This document shows, piece after piece, positions 49,781-59,855 of a stretch of DNA of 64,000 bases. Source of the DNA: Viscum album (lineage: Eukaryota; Streptophyta; Magnoliopsida; Santalales; Viscaceae); NCBI GenBank assembly GCA_963277665.1, contig OY728143.1:230569591-230633590 (forward strand), read 5' to 3'. The position numbers were made by a program, and so were the translations under genes. Position 1 is the stretch's first letter. The number at the start of each line of letters is the position of its first letter. Below the pieces are notes generated by a model. That model had not been told where the DNA came from. It ran no database searches and saw nothing but the letters and a program-made list of their open reading frames with translations.

Positions 49781-52700
49781 CAGGTGTCCCAGTCATGAGG
49801 GGGATCCCTAACCACAAGTGTGTTGGCTGGTTCTTCAACATGGTAAGCAGACACAACGACTCATAGAGCAGCTGGTGGCCCGAACCGTGGTGCATCTGGG
49901 GGAACACAAGCCGCATACCTTGGATTGTCACGCTGTTTCCAAGGGTTTAACGAGACATACCTTTCCCTATTGCCATAATTTCCTGCTTCAACCCTGTCAA
50001 TGGGGGAAAGATGGTCAGGGATGCCTAAAGACAGCTTGCTGAGGGGAAGTTGTTCCTACCCCTGCTGCCCTGGCCAAGGATTACCGTAGTATGGTTGTCA
50101 CTCTATAGCCCGTTCAGATAGGAGGTCGTCGACCAACGTCTTCTATTTGGGATGTTGCTAATGCAACACGACTATTTCAGGGTCTTCCTCTGTCTTCTGC
50201 AGTGAGACGGATGGTTCATATAGTTTAGAGGCTCTGAGATTCTCTTTACCCTTATCGTGATTTCTGTGAAGGTCCAATTACTCAGTGGGAGTAGGGAGAC
50301 CCAACATGCTCCTCTGTTAATGAGTAACCCTCCCTGAGTGGTCCAGTATCTATGGCACACCTTCAGGGGGAAGAACCACATCTACGAGCTCCTTTTCATT
50401 TTCCTCTTCCAATAGGGAATCCATGTTGACCATGACTCTACCTAGGGGTATTTACATTTCACCTAGAAAGTCAGGTTGATGTCGAATAGTAATGAAGAAA
50501 AGGGCTGAATACTACCTCTAGCCATGGATTGGCACGAGGGGGAAACCTCCTTGATAATCCTGTGGAGTTCCTTGAAACTCTAAAAACATTACTGTTGGAG
50601 GGTCCTATGGAGACTTAGTGACTCATGGTGTTGGGCCACAAGGAGTGCAGTCAAATCAAATGGATGACATTGCATTCCAATGGCCTAATAATGTGCATTT
50701 CTCCAGGGATAATCCACTAACTGATGATGAAGATGAAAGTGCATCACCGAGAGGGTTTGATTGAAACACTCAAAATCCTCTAGGATGAGGGATTCTGGCA
50801 TGTAGAAATTTTTTGCTTCCACGGGCCAGAACATCTCAGGGATGTGGTCCACTATGAAGATATTCCATAGGCACCTTGGCTCGGATTCAGGTTCTGGCCT
50901 TTCATTAACCCACTTGTGAACTGGGGGTGGTTGTGGAACCGGTAGCGGTACTAAAGAAGACCGCCGGGATGGTAGGTTGGCCGATGGATAGTACAAAGAG
51001 CGAGCCAACATACAGGCACATCACGGGATATCCTCTAATGAATGTTGGAACATAGCCACAACATCGCAGTAGGATGGGCTGATGGCTGCAGTTTCTGGTG
51101 TAGGGGATGGGGCTACTAGCGATGTCCCGTGCTGCTGCTCGCCTTCCGTTGGTCCCCAGAACAGCTCTCTGTGATATGTAGTTAAGGTATTGAGTGATTT
51201 TGGTGACGATGGTGGTGATTTAACAATCAGAACCTATGGGGTTGCTATGTTTTTTTCCTCTTGGATATACCCACGGAGGGAGGCATGAATCCAATGGAAC
51301 TCACATTCTGGGAGTACTATGCTGATGTTCCTCGTTCCTGCCCAAAATCTTCACTCGGAAGAGCAAGGGGAGGGTTTCTGCACTGAGTCGTACTATGCAT
51401 CGGAGTCTGAGGAGCAGACTGGTTCGATCTCCGCCCGAACCTTCCCAAAATTCTTTTTAGGGAGGTGACGACCTGCCTTCTTTCCCCTGGATGGATCTTT
51501 GTGACATGGTAGATTCTTGACAAGGGGAGGTCCTTTGGACGCACTGGTGATGGGGCGGAAAGGGTTTCCACTTGAGTAATCCAGGGTGCGAGGAGCACTG
51601 GGAAAATTATCAAAAGGGGCATGGGGATGACCTCTGTGGGAAGTTTTGGAGTGGGTAAGACCTCTGCTGGAACCAGTAGATGCTTGGGGGTGAACCTCCA
51701 AGCTTGTTTCCACTGGTGACATTATTATGAGGATGGGCCTCGTACAGGTCGATTTGAACACAGGTAGGACCTCTATACTGGGCGTTGGTGAGGCGAAGCT
51801 GGCCCTCACTCCTCTGATTGATAAGGTAATAAGGACCTTCTCCAACTTCTATGATGAAACGAGGAGGGTCCCAATGTAGAAGAGTGATCAGATGTGCAAC
51901 CTCTCTATACCAATAGTCTCTGGCGGGTGTAATAACACCATATCTAGTGTAGTGGGAAAGGGAGAGACTTCCGTACTGAGCGTCATCGCCGCAAAGAGGA
52001 CCCTCATTTGGATTTATAGTGGCACGAGGCAGACCTCCATAACGAGCCTGGAATCCTAGAAGATATGCTTTCTTCATGGTAGCAGTACTGGGAGGACCTC
52101 CGTACTGGGTGTTGTTGCCACAAGTTAGTCAGTGGCAGCCACTGCCTATGCCGATGACCAGGAGAGTCAACCCAGCTTTCCCGTGGGACGGTTGGGGCCT
52201 TGATCCAGGTCAGGCCTTCAAATTCTCTTGTTCAGCATATACAGGGAGTTGGTGGTATGCGGCGACGAGCGATCTCTCCATAGTAGTCGCTGATGCTGAC
52301 ACCCCTTGGCGGGCATCCTCTTCAGCATGCGCCGGAAGTTGGGGTCGAGTCATATGGACTGAAGCCGGTGGATCAGGTACATGGTTTTCTTACTCCTTGT
52401 CCAGTAAGACCAGGCGGGAGTGCTAGCGCAGCCTAGTGGGATCCCTTGCAGGGAGCCCCTGGAATGGGATTCTGGCTGGGCTGACCGAGATATCCCCTAC
52501 CTCATTGTCTTAGGGCACGGAGTCTTCAAAGCGTTCAGGGGACATGCTCTTGAAATTGTTATATGTTGGAGTGGGGAGAAGTGGCTCCCTCTACAGCCCT
52601 CAGGGGTGGTGTTGACGAGGAGGCATAAATGTCTCTAAATCCAGGATGCCCATATTGCGAGTCGGGATAATACCCTCCACCTCATGCTGGCGTACAAGGT

Positions 52701-53157
52701 CATTGATCACCCTTCGTTGGTTGAACTCTAAGGGAGAGATGGGGAGGAGGCACCCAACAATCGTGGCCATTGAGACCGTCACATAAGAAGTGGAAATGCA
52801 TGGGTCTGTCACGCTGGTACTGCCCCTGCCCCTACGTCGGTGGGCAGGCAGTGACCGAGTTCCAGGTGTAGTAGTTTGGTTACTGAAAATAGGGAGATTA
52901 AAATTATAGTGCTACAAGAAAAAGGAATCGATGACCATTTCCCCAACGCCATCCCGTCTTCCATGACCAGTGATAGGGTCGACGCTGAAAACGTCAAAGG
53001 CTGGGACAACCAACGTTCTACTACCCCAAATTCTAGTGAGTTTCACACCATTCATGCTATTTGTTTGGTGGGACATAATTCCATATATCTGAATCCAGTG
53101 ACACACTAATCTACTAATGTCTTGAACAATACCAATATCCATGTTGAGGAGAAAAAT
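49781..53157 (-). other. Long leader of Element 3 with decayed coding-like pieces
   Basis: About 3.4 kb between the PBS and recognisable gag. Two minus-strand pieces look coding: 50685-51011 (Pro/Glu-rich, then CLWNIFIVDHIPEMFWP) and 51317-52077, part of which is the 65-bp repeat array. Tat elements often have an extra ORF or long leader here; I do not recognise a domain. Plus-strand stretches that look open at 52076-52638 are, in my view, the reverse of repeats. Confidence 0.5.
51600..52110 (-). repeat. 65-bp degenerate tandem array in the Element 3 leader
   Basis: On the plus strand a unit starting near GGACCTCCGTACTGGG recurs at about 52091, 52027, 51961, 51898, 51834 and 51768, then less regularly to 51621. 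Spacings are 63-66 bp, close to 22 codons, so the minus-strand translation shows repeated (A/T)RYGG(L/P)-like words. Confidence 0.65.
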
Positions 53158-53175
53158 TTCACATCGGGTTCACCA
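53158..53175 (-). other. Primer-binding site of Element 3 (tRNA-Trp type)
   Basis: The minus strand reads TGGTGAACCCGATGTGAA, four bases from the 5' LTR end (53180). From memory it agrees with the complement of the plant tRNA-Trp 3' end (TGGTGAACCCGACGTGAA) at 17 of 18 positions; the one change is C to T at a CpG. It fixes the element's orientation. Confidence 0.75.
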
Positions 53176-54199
53176 TTTCTGTTTCCGATGCTTTCGCTGG
53201 GGCATACACGTCCATTTTGTTGGGGGACGGAGGCACTATTTGTTTCCTCACATTACATCATTCAAAAGGCGGGTGGCATCTATTCCTTATTTAGAGATGT
53301 CTACTCCATGATCGAAATGTGATGATGTGATGTCAGTTCTTCCTTATGTGGATTCCTCCTCGAAACTCTTCACCATGTCTTGGTCTCCCTTATAGATTTA
53401 AGACGTTTTTCATGAAACTCTTCCCAGTGAAATATCTTCATGGACTCTATTTAATTATACTACTTCTGTCTAGACATTCCAAAGGATCTGATCAGGGAGT
53501 CAAACTTCGGTCAGGGGGGTAGACACGTTGGACATCACTGGCATGTCTGGACATTGGGAGACTGGCGCGTCTCAGTTTCTTTTCTTTATTATAGGGCTTC
53601 TCAAGGGCGCAGAAGTCCGAGGAATCCCATGTCGAATGTAGTGACTAAAATTCCATATGCCTGAATATGAGAATTTCCTCAGCTTCCGATGTTTATCATA
53701 GGGTAAGCTTTGAGTTTAACGTCTGGCGGAGACAGATTAGACTGATCAGAACACTGATTAGAGTGGATCAGATGGGTGCAACCTCTGAAGTGAACATTGA
53801 TGTTGGGGCCTACATGTGTTTGGCATCCAGGTTATTATTGAGGGGAATAGGGAATGAGGTGGCATGATCCCACCAGGATGTGGAAACCCAGGTAAGAATC
53901 AGAATGGATGATGGAGGGTTTAATGATGTAGGCGGAGAATGAGATGGAGTTAACCCGAAGACGACTGTGATGTTGGGCATGAGTCTTGAAGGGACCTCTT
54001 ACGTATCCCCGTGGAAGGGAATCAAATTCCACATTGTTCGGTCTAACGATGGCTTACTGTTGATGGAGGATTTCAGAAACTTAGCGCTGGATGGTGGAAT
54101 GTAATAGCTTACCGTTGACTGGGGTCACAACAGCTTATTGCAGTACAGGGTTGCAATGGCTTACCGCTAGACGGGGTCACAATGGATTACCGCTAGATG

Positions 54200-54850
54200 G
54201 GGTCGAACTTTAGGGAGGCTTCCTACATATCTTATATAGGAGACAAGGATCAAACTAACATAGTTTTCATGGGTGGGGGTCGATGATATGATGTGGAGGA
54301 GGACCTGGGGTCCAATGGTTATTGGGAATAAACCTCAGGGAGGTGTCCAACATTACTTGACTTGGCAAAGATCAATGTCCATGTGGTTTATGTGGGTGAA
54401 ACAGCTTATTGTGGATTGTGGGAACAATGGCTTACCGCTGATTGAGGTCGACAGTTTAACATCATGCAGGGAGTAGGTGAACCGATGTGATGGATGACCA
54501 GGGCCCCAGATAGATGGTGGGCTTGAACCTCAGGGAAGCATCATATGTACCATACCTTGGGAAATATTAAAGTACTCATAGTTTAGGATGGGTTTGGTGA
54601 ACCGACGTGAAGATGGTCGAGACCAATGGGAGGTGGGCTTTAACCTCAGGGAGGAATTCTACGTACCTTGCCTTGGAAAGGATCAAAGATTCCGTAGTTC
54701 AGGATGGGCTTCCTGAACCGACTAGATGTTGTTTGGGACCAATGGTTGTTGGGATTGGACCTAAGGGTGGTTTCATATGTACCCCAACATGGCAAGGATC
54801 AAGGACCTCATTGTTTAGGTTGGGTATGGGGTTTACAGTCTAGGATATCC
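54200..54850 (-). repeat. About 115-bp degenerate tandem repeats, right LTR
   Basis: The same units as at 33021-33690 (CCTCAGGGAGG, CCTACGTACC, GGATCAA, GTAGTTCAGGATGGG, GAACCGACGTGA). Just upstream, 54090-54205, lie short copies of GGGGTCACAATGGCTTACCG with CTAGA or TGACT variants. Confidence 0.72.
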
Positions 54851-55509
54851 GGAAGAACGTCATGGTCGATGCATGCTCTTATCCCACATGAGTCATGCTC
54901 AATGTGGTAAATAAGAGGCAGTAAAGACCTGATGATCACGTCGCAAATGGTGCATCTGCGGAATGTAAAGTGGGGCTTACACGTGGTTTGCATCCTAAAG
55001 ATGAAATAGGGGATTACGCGTGGTTAGCAGTCAAAAGAGGAAACAGGGGCTTACGCGTGGTTTTCATCGTAGGGAGATTGGGACTTACTCCAAGATAGAG
55101 ACCCTATGGAGAAAAATCCCAGAGGGAGTGGGATTTGGCACCGATGAAAAGAGGGGCAGGGATGTTGCCTCCTACCATAAAGGATATGGGGCATATTCTA
55201 GGGTGGTTTCCCTTTCCCTATGGACAAAAACCATTCCAATAAAGTGGATTTCATTCCGTGTGAGGAATGATCCCACTCCCTTGGAGACCAGTGGGCGTAG
55301 AGAATGTCTGAGATGAGGCACCTCATGTGTGAGGCACAGGGTGAGGTCATAGTTTAACGTCATGTACTAAGGATGATGGCACATGGCAATTTAAAATCAT
55401 GCAACTCGGATGAAGTGGGTGTGCTCTGCACCACTAGGACTTGCATAACCAGCCCCTTCTACACCTTGGTGAAGTGAAGGGATAGGAATCTCATTGTCCA
55501 GGGGGTGTC

Positions 55510-56100
55510 ATGAGGTGATCCCACTGGGGGTCCACATTATTGTGGCTATGAGAGGAATCAATAGCTCTTAGTGTACCTATTCGGAAAATAATGAGGCGAA
55601 ACAACACAATGTGAAACACCGCCCAAGGGACTTTAAAGTTACTTCATACAATCCTACCAGGTCATATGTGAAAATGGTGTGTGCCATATATATTTTCGGT
55701 GTGTGAGGTGACTAGAAATATTTTCCAAAAGATAGATATTGAACACATGTGCACAAGGAGGGAGGCCTTTGTGAAAATGGAACAATTGTATGGAAAATGG
55801 TGAGTCGACGTGCAATTGAGGTAAATGCACGAAAAAGACCGGGTCGACGCGTAATTGAGCCACCAGCACGGGAAATTATCGGTTATCGTGAAATTGAGTC
55901 AATTGCACAAAAAATCCCAAGTTGGCACACAATTGGAGAGTCTGGACACGTAAAGAGGGGCCGATATTTTGATGAAAATATAGGAAATTACACGCAAGGC
56001 GTAAGGGTTGCACCAAATTAGAATAGATTGCGTGCAATTGCAATGGATTATGTGCAATTGGAAGTGATTGCATGCAGGGGACAAGACTCAAAGGTATTCG
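55510..56100 (-). repeat. LTR segment present only in the right copy, CAATTG-rich
   Basis: Between matching landmarks (ACACCTTGGTGAAG on the left side and GATGGTTAATC on the right side of the gap), the right LTR has about 550-590 bp that the left LTR lacks. It includes many GTGCAATTG or GTAATTGAG words at 55755-56075. Either a deletion in the left LTR or an insertion here would explain it. Confidence 0.65.
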
Positions 56101-56601
56101 GACGATGGTTAATCCCGAGTGGTCTTCTGCGAATGCGGACCCCTGGGCGACCTTTAGAGAAAAATCATGTACCTGAAGGCCATATTTTGTGCGCAAGAGT
56201 GGAGGATTTCGCGCAGAGGATACGATTTATATTCTTCAGCCATAAGAAGTTCAAAGGCCGGAAATCTATTAATTGGTGCTCAGGGTCACCCAATCTGCAC
56301 TAAAATAGGTAGGCACGAAAGATGGCGTGCTTGGGTCAGTAGCGTGAAAGATCATCTGCGTGGGGGTGACATGCACAAATTTATGCACCTGCTGCCACCA
56401 ACGCAGAAGTTTTCGCACAAGCGTGGAAAACTTTCTCAGATCTCGTAGGTTTTTTCACGAGATAGAATTTTTTCAGGCACACCTGAGATTTTTTCACACG
56501 GCCCTTTCAGGCCCCCATGAAATGATCACCGGGTCAAAATATGTATTCGCTTGGTCCCACCAGCAGATCCTTCAACCCTTGAGCATTTTTCGGCGTCTAA
56601 A

Positions 56602-56606
56602 GTATA
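56602..56606. repeat. Right target-site duplication of Element 3
   Basis: GTATA, identical to 31991-31995. Confidence 0.8.
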
Positions 56607-57959
56607 TAATCAATTCATATGTCCAAATACTATTTAAATACAGACATATCCCTTTTATAACCCAACATTAAAAATATTTCCCTTGTTAAACCAAAAGTGT
56701 GACAAAATTGACATTCTGTTGACTATAACATTATAAATGTAATATTATCTTAAAAATATCAAAAAATGGTCTTACAACGGATCTTTTAAATATTATTTAT
56801 GAAACACAATCATCCAATAAAATTATAATAATTATTATGGTAATTTTGTAATATTATTTTTACCCTTAATAACCTATCATACCCTTATCCAAGATAATAA
56901 AAAAATATTACTAATGTTTTTATTAATAATATCAAAAAATATAATAAGAATATAAAATAAATGAGGATCTTCTGATTCCATATAAGCAATCAGTTTTTTA
57001 GAATTCCAAACACAAATGATCGAAAATTTTATCTAATATTAACCCCATTAACGAAATAAGAAAATAGGTTTTTAATGTGAAAATGGTTAGAAGATTGATA
57101 TGTTTTTAGATTAAATTTCAATATAAAATTGATTCTAATGAACAAAATTGGATTAAATGATATTAAACTGATAAAATTATACTTTAAAACCAATTAAGAA
57201 TAATATTTATCACTATAAATTATTTCAAGGGAAAAAATTGTTTCCGATTATGATTTTATGTTATTCATTATCTATCAAAACATGAATCTTATAAAAAATA
57301 ACAATAATTAATCCAAGGTAAATTATATATCCTAATATAAAAATAATAATTTTATTCTCGGAAATAAATTATATCAAATTTCAAAAAATGGGATTTAAAA
57401 TTGATATACCATTAAAAAGTAGTAAAACTATTTTTATTAAAATATAAGTTTTTAAGATTAATATTTGGATTGTTCTTATCTTATTCAAATAAAATTTATT
57501 GGATGAATATAAAAACATTTTATTGAATATATAACACATATATTTCATTATTTTCAGTCAATAAATTTAATTAATTTAATTTTTCTGGATAATACAAATT
57601 TGTGAGAATAAAAATTTTTCTTTGTAAAAACATTTATAATATACTTAGTTTGTTCTAATATTCCATTATAATTAATTTTCAACCACTTAATTCCACCATA
57701 TATTTTCATATGTTATTTAATACCATTCACAACCTCAAACGTAATGGTTAGGATATATCATATTATATTAAACAATAATATTTTAATAATATGTTATTTT
57801 TTTGGTAAAACAAGGCACTGCGTATAATGTGAGACAACTCATTGTTAGGTGTAGCACAAGCTTGACATGGTATTTAATCAAAATAAATATATATATAAAA
57901 ATTATGATTATATTAAAATGAAAATATTGTAATCTCTGGGGCTGTTACATTCACCCCTT
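56607..57959 (-). repeat. Element 4 3' LTR, proximal part
   Basis: Minus strand starts TGTAACAGCCCC at 57959. Homologous to about 62005-63332 of the other LTR (shared blocks: TAATATTATTTTTACCCTTAA at 56848 and 62238 regions, GATCTTCTGATTCCA at 56964 and 62355 regions, GAAAATATTG before the end). It continues at 31995 on the other side of Element 3. Confidence 0.85.
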
Positions 57960-57973
57960 CTTGAATATTTTTC
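57960..57973 (-). other. Polypurine tract of Element 4
   Basis: The minus strand reads AGAAGGGGTGAA directly before the LTR start, closely like AAAGGGGGTAGA in Element 2. Confidence 0.75.
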
Positions 57974-59840
57974 CTCCTCACAATTTAAACTCAAGATCCA
58001 AAATTAGGGGATTGAGTTTTCCAAATATTTTTGTTAAAGTCCCACATTGGATAAAGGATTAATGAGACCTCCCCTTTAAAATAATGAAAAAGAAGTACAG
58101 ATGTCATCATAGATAGAACATACCAGTTTTTCCCATAGAATAAATCATTGACATTGAATAGAAATCTAACCAGCAATTTCTAATGGAGAGTAATAATGAT
58201 CATGGAAAGAATAAAGGTAACAATCAAGAGGCTATATATATGTGATGGTACAAGGGGCCATTTAATTCATTATAAAATAATGAATTGTGAAAATATTTTT
58301 GTTTTCAATATCTTTTCCCTAGACATGATTAATTAATTTACTTCATAGACTAAGAACATAAGGAAATATATTAAATTGATAATTAGAGTTTCATCATTTA
58401 ATTAATTTTCACCACGAACTCATATTTTTATTTAAATGATCTGTTTTTATGATTAATTTTTTATTTCCTAAATATTTCATGTCATCTTCTATAGATCAAA
58501 AAATCTACAATGTTATAAATATGTATTCCTCAAATCCTTATAAATTAACTATACAAAAAAATAGTTAGGATATGGTAATATAATTCCCCAAAAAGAACCA
58601 CCAAAATTCAATAGTGAAACACAGAAGTTCAACATCGACCATTAATTAAATAAAAATCCTTTATAAAAATATTCCACGCTATGATTCAAACCAAAAAAAT
58701 AGATGTATTTGATCGTATAGTCTTCCAAATTTCATCCATCACTTTTAATGTCTTATACAAAAATTTTAATTTTCTAAATCTCATAATCTCTAAGGTATGA
58801 TTAAAATTTTCATAAATAATATAAATAACCATATGTCCAAAATAAAGAAATAATTGAATCCAAAATACAGTTCATTATATTTACCTTAATCTTATAGAAT
58901 TTATAAAATGGTAAACATCCTCTGAAATAACAATAATCACAAAATTTGCAAACCGTTTTTCTATACATTGGTTAGCTATTTGATAAAAAATCTGTAAGAA
59001 CTATATAACCATTAACCATAACATATTTTAACTAAAAAATATCTTTCCAACATAGAAATCTTGTAGGCTAGTGGTAGGTGTTTCACCCGTACCTCCATTC
59101 ATTTGTGTGTTCAAACCCTATAACCTTACCGGACATGATGGAATATCACCAAAATTGAGGGTTTTATTATTATAAAATCATATTAATATAACATTGAAAA
59201 TAAATATTATGGAAATCATTGAAATAAGTTAAATCAATATATAAGTTATTAACAATGGTTTTTAATAAAACCCCAATACATAATTGCTTCATCAATTTAT
59301 TTCAAAATAGGTCCTTCCATGGACTAGATTTTATTCTTTAGAAGTGGTAATTTCCTAAAACCAATAACCATAATGTAAACATCAATTATCATATTGGAAA
59401 TACTATATAATCACTTTTACAATGTCTAAATCATGACACATTTCTTTCAATCTATAACACCTCAGGTTTATCCAAGAACATTTATTGTCATTAACTAATA
59501 AAATCTGTTTAAATGGTTTGTAATTAAAATTGGAATTATCTAATGAATAACCACTAGGAGTGTAAAACCAGGTGTGCGTTGAAGCCTTCAGTCATTTACT
59601 AAGTTACTCCACATTCAGCTCAATGCAGCCTATCATAGTTGTTACCCCTATGTACATATGTTCCAAAACCACATCCAGTTGTAGTATCCAAATAAATATA
59701 TATTGTGAGGTATACCAACATTATCTCTACCATAACATAATTATATAAATTTTCCGATTCTTATCCTTAAAAAATATCTTAGGGTTATGTTCCCAAATCT
59801 ATGCTTTCAAAAATATATTTTCCCTGATTGCTACTATACT
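57974..59840 (-). other. Residual internal region of Element 4
   Basis: About 1.9 kb where related elements have 4.9 kb. The part next to the PBS (about 59500-59840) matches the Element 1 leader, including GGAACATATGTACATAGGGG on the minus strand. No gag or pol motif was found. A SINE-like tRNA-related sequence sits at 59057-59130. The short open stretch at 57991-58176 has no known domain. Confidence 0.65.
59057..59130 (+). repeat. tRNA-related sequence, possible SINE head
   Basis: A box-like TAGGCTAGTGG at 59064-59074 and B box-like TGTTCAAACCC at 59108-59118 (10 of 11 to the consensus) start 44 bp apart, the spacing found in tRNA genes. The sequence does not fold into a convincing cloverleaf, so a tRNA-derived SINE or pseudogene is likelier than a functional tRNA. 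A poly(A) end and target duplication were not identified. Confidence 0.4.
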
Positions 59841-59842
59841 TT

Positions 59843-59853
59843 CCCTAATACCA
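59843..59853 (-). other. Primer-binding site of Element 4 (tRNA-iMet type)
   Basis: The minus strand reads TGGTATTAGGG, 9 of 11 to the initiator-Met primer site, two bases from the 5' LTR end (59856). Confidence 0.75.
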
Positions 59854-59855
59854 AT

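Larger units (their letters stand above)
31996..56601 (-). mobile_element. Element 3: complete Tat/Ogre-type Ty3/gypsy retrotransposon, degenerate
   Basis: A 24.6-kb element on the minus strand with LTRs of 3422 bp (53180-56601, functional 5') and 2877 bp (31996-34872, functional 3'), an 18.3-kb internal region, PBS, PPT and GTATA duplications. Pol runs right to left: protease 47.4, RT 46, RNase H 45, second RNase H 44.7, integrase 44-43 kb. The extra RNase H, the large size, the long leader, the repeat-rich 3' region and the additional ORF are features of the plant Tat lineage (Ogre, Retand). It is visibly richer in G+C than its flanks. LTRs are roughly 75% identical by eye in the stretch compared, so it is older than Element 1. 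All genes are broken. Confidence 0.93.
53180..56601 (-). repeat. Element 3 5' LTR (right copy)
   Basis: On the plus strand it begins TGTTTCCGATGC (53180) and ends GGCGTCTAAA (56601); the minus strand therefore runs from TTTAGACGCC to GCATCGGAAACA. It carries the 115-bp array (54200-54850), the 47-bp repeats (54968-55085), and a segment at about 55510-56100 not present in the left LTR, rich in GTGCAATTG words. Length 3422 bp against 2877 bp on the left. Confidence 0.9.

Noticed and set aside
52076..52638. Plus-strand open stretches that look protein-like
   Set aside because: They overlap the 65-bp array and the leader of the minus-strand element in reverse. Word content follows the repeats and no domain is present.
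58038..58080. GTCCCACATTGG followed by a TTTAAA box, resembling a plant snRNA promoter
   Set aside because: The upstream element has a mismatch, and no U-snRNA sequence follows at the expected distance.
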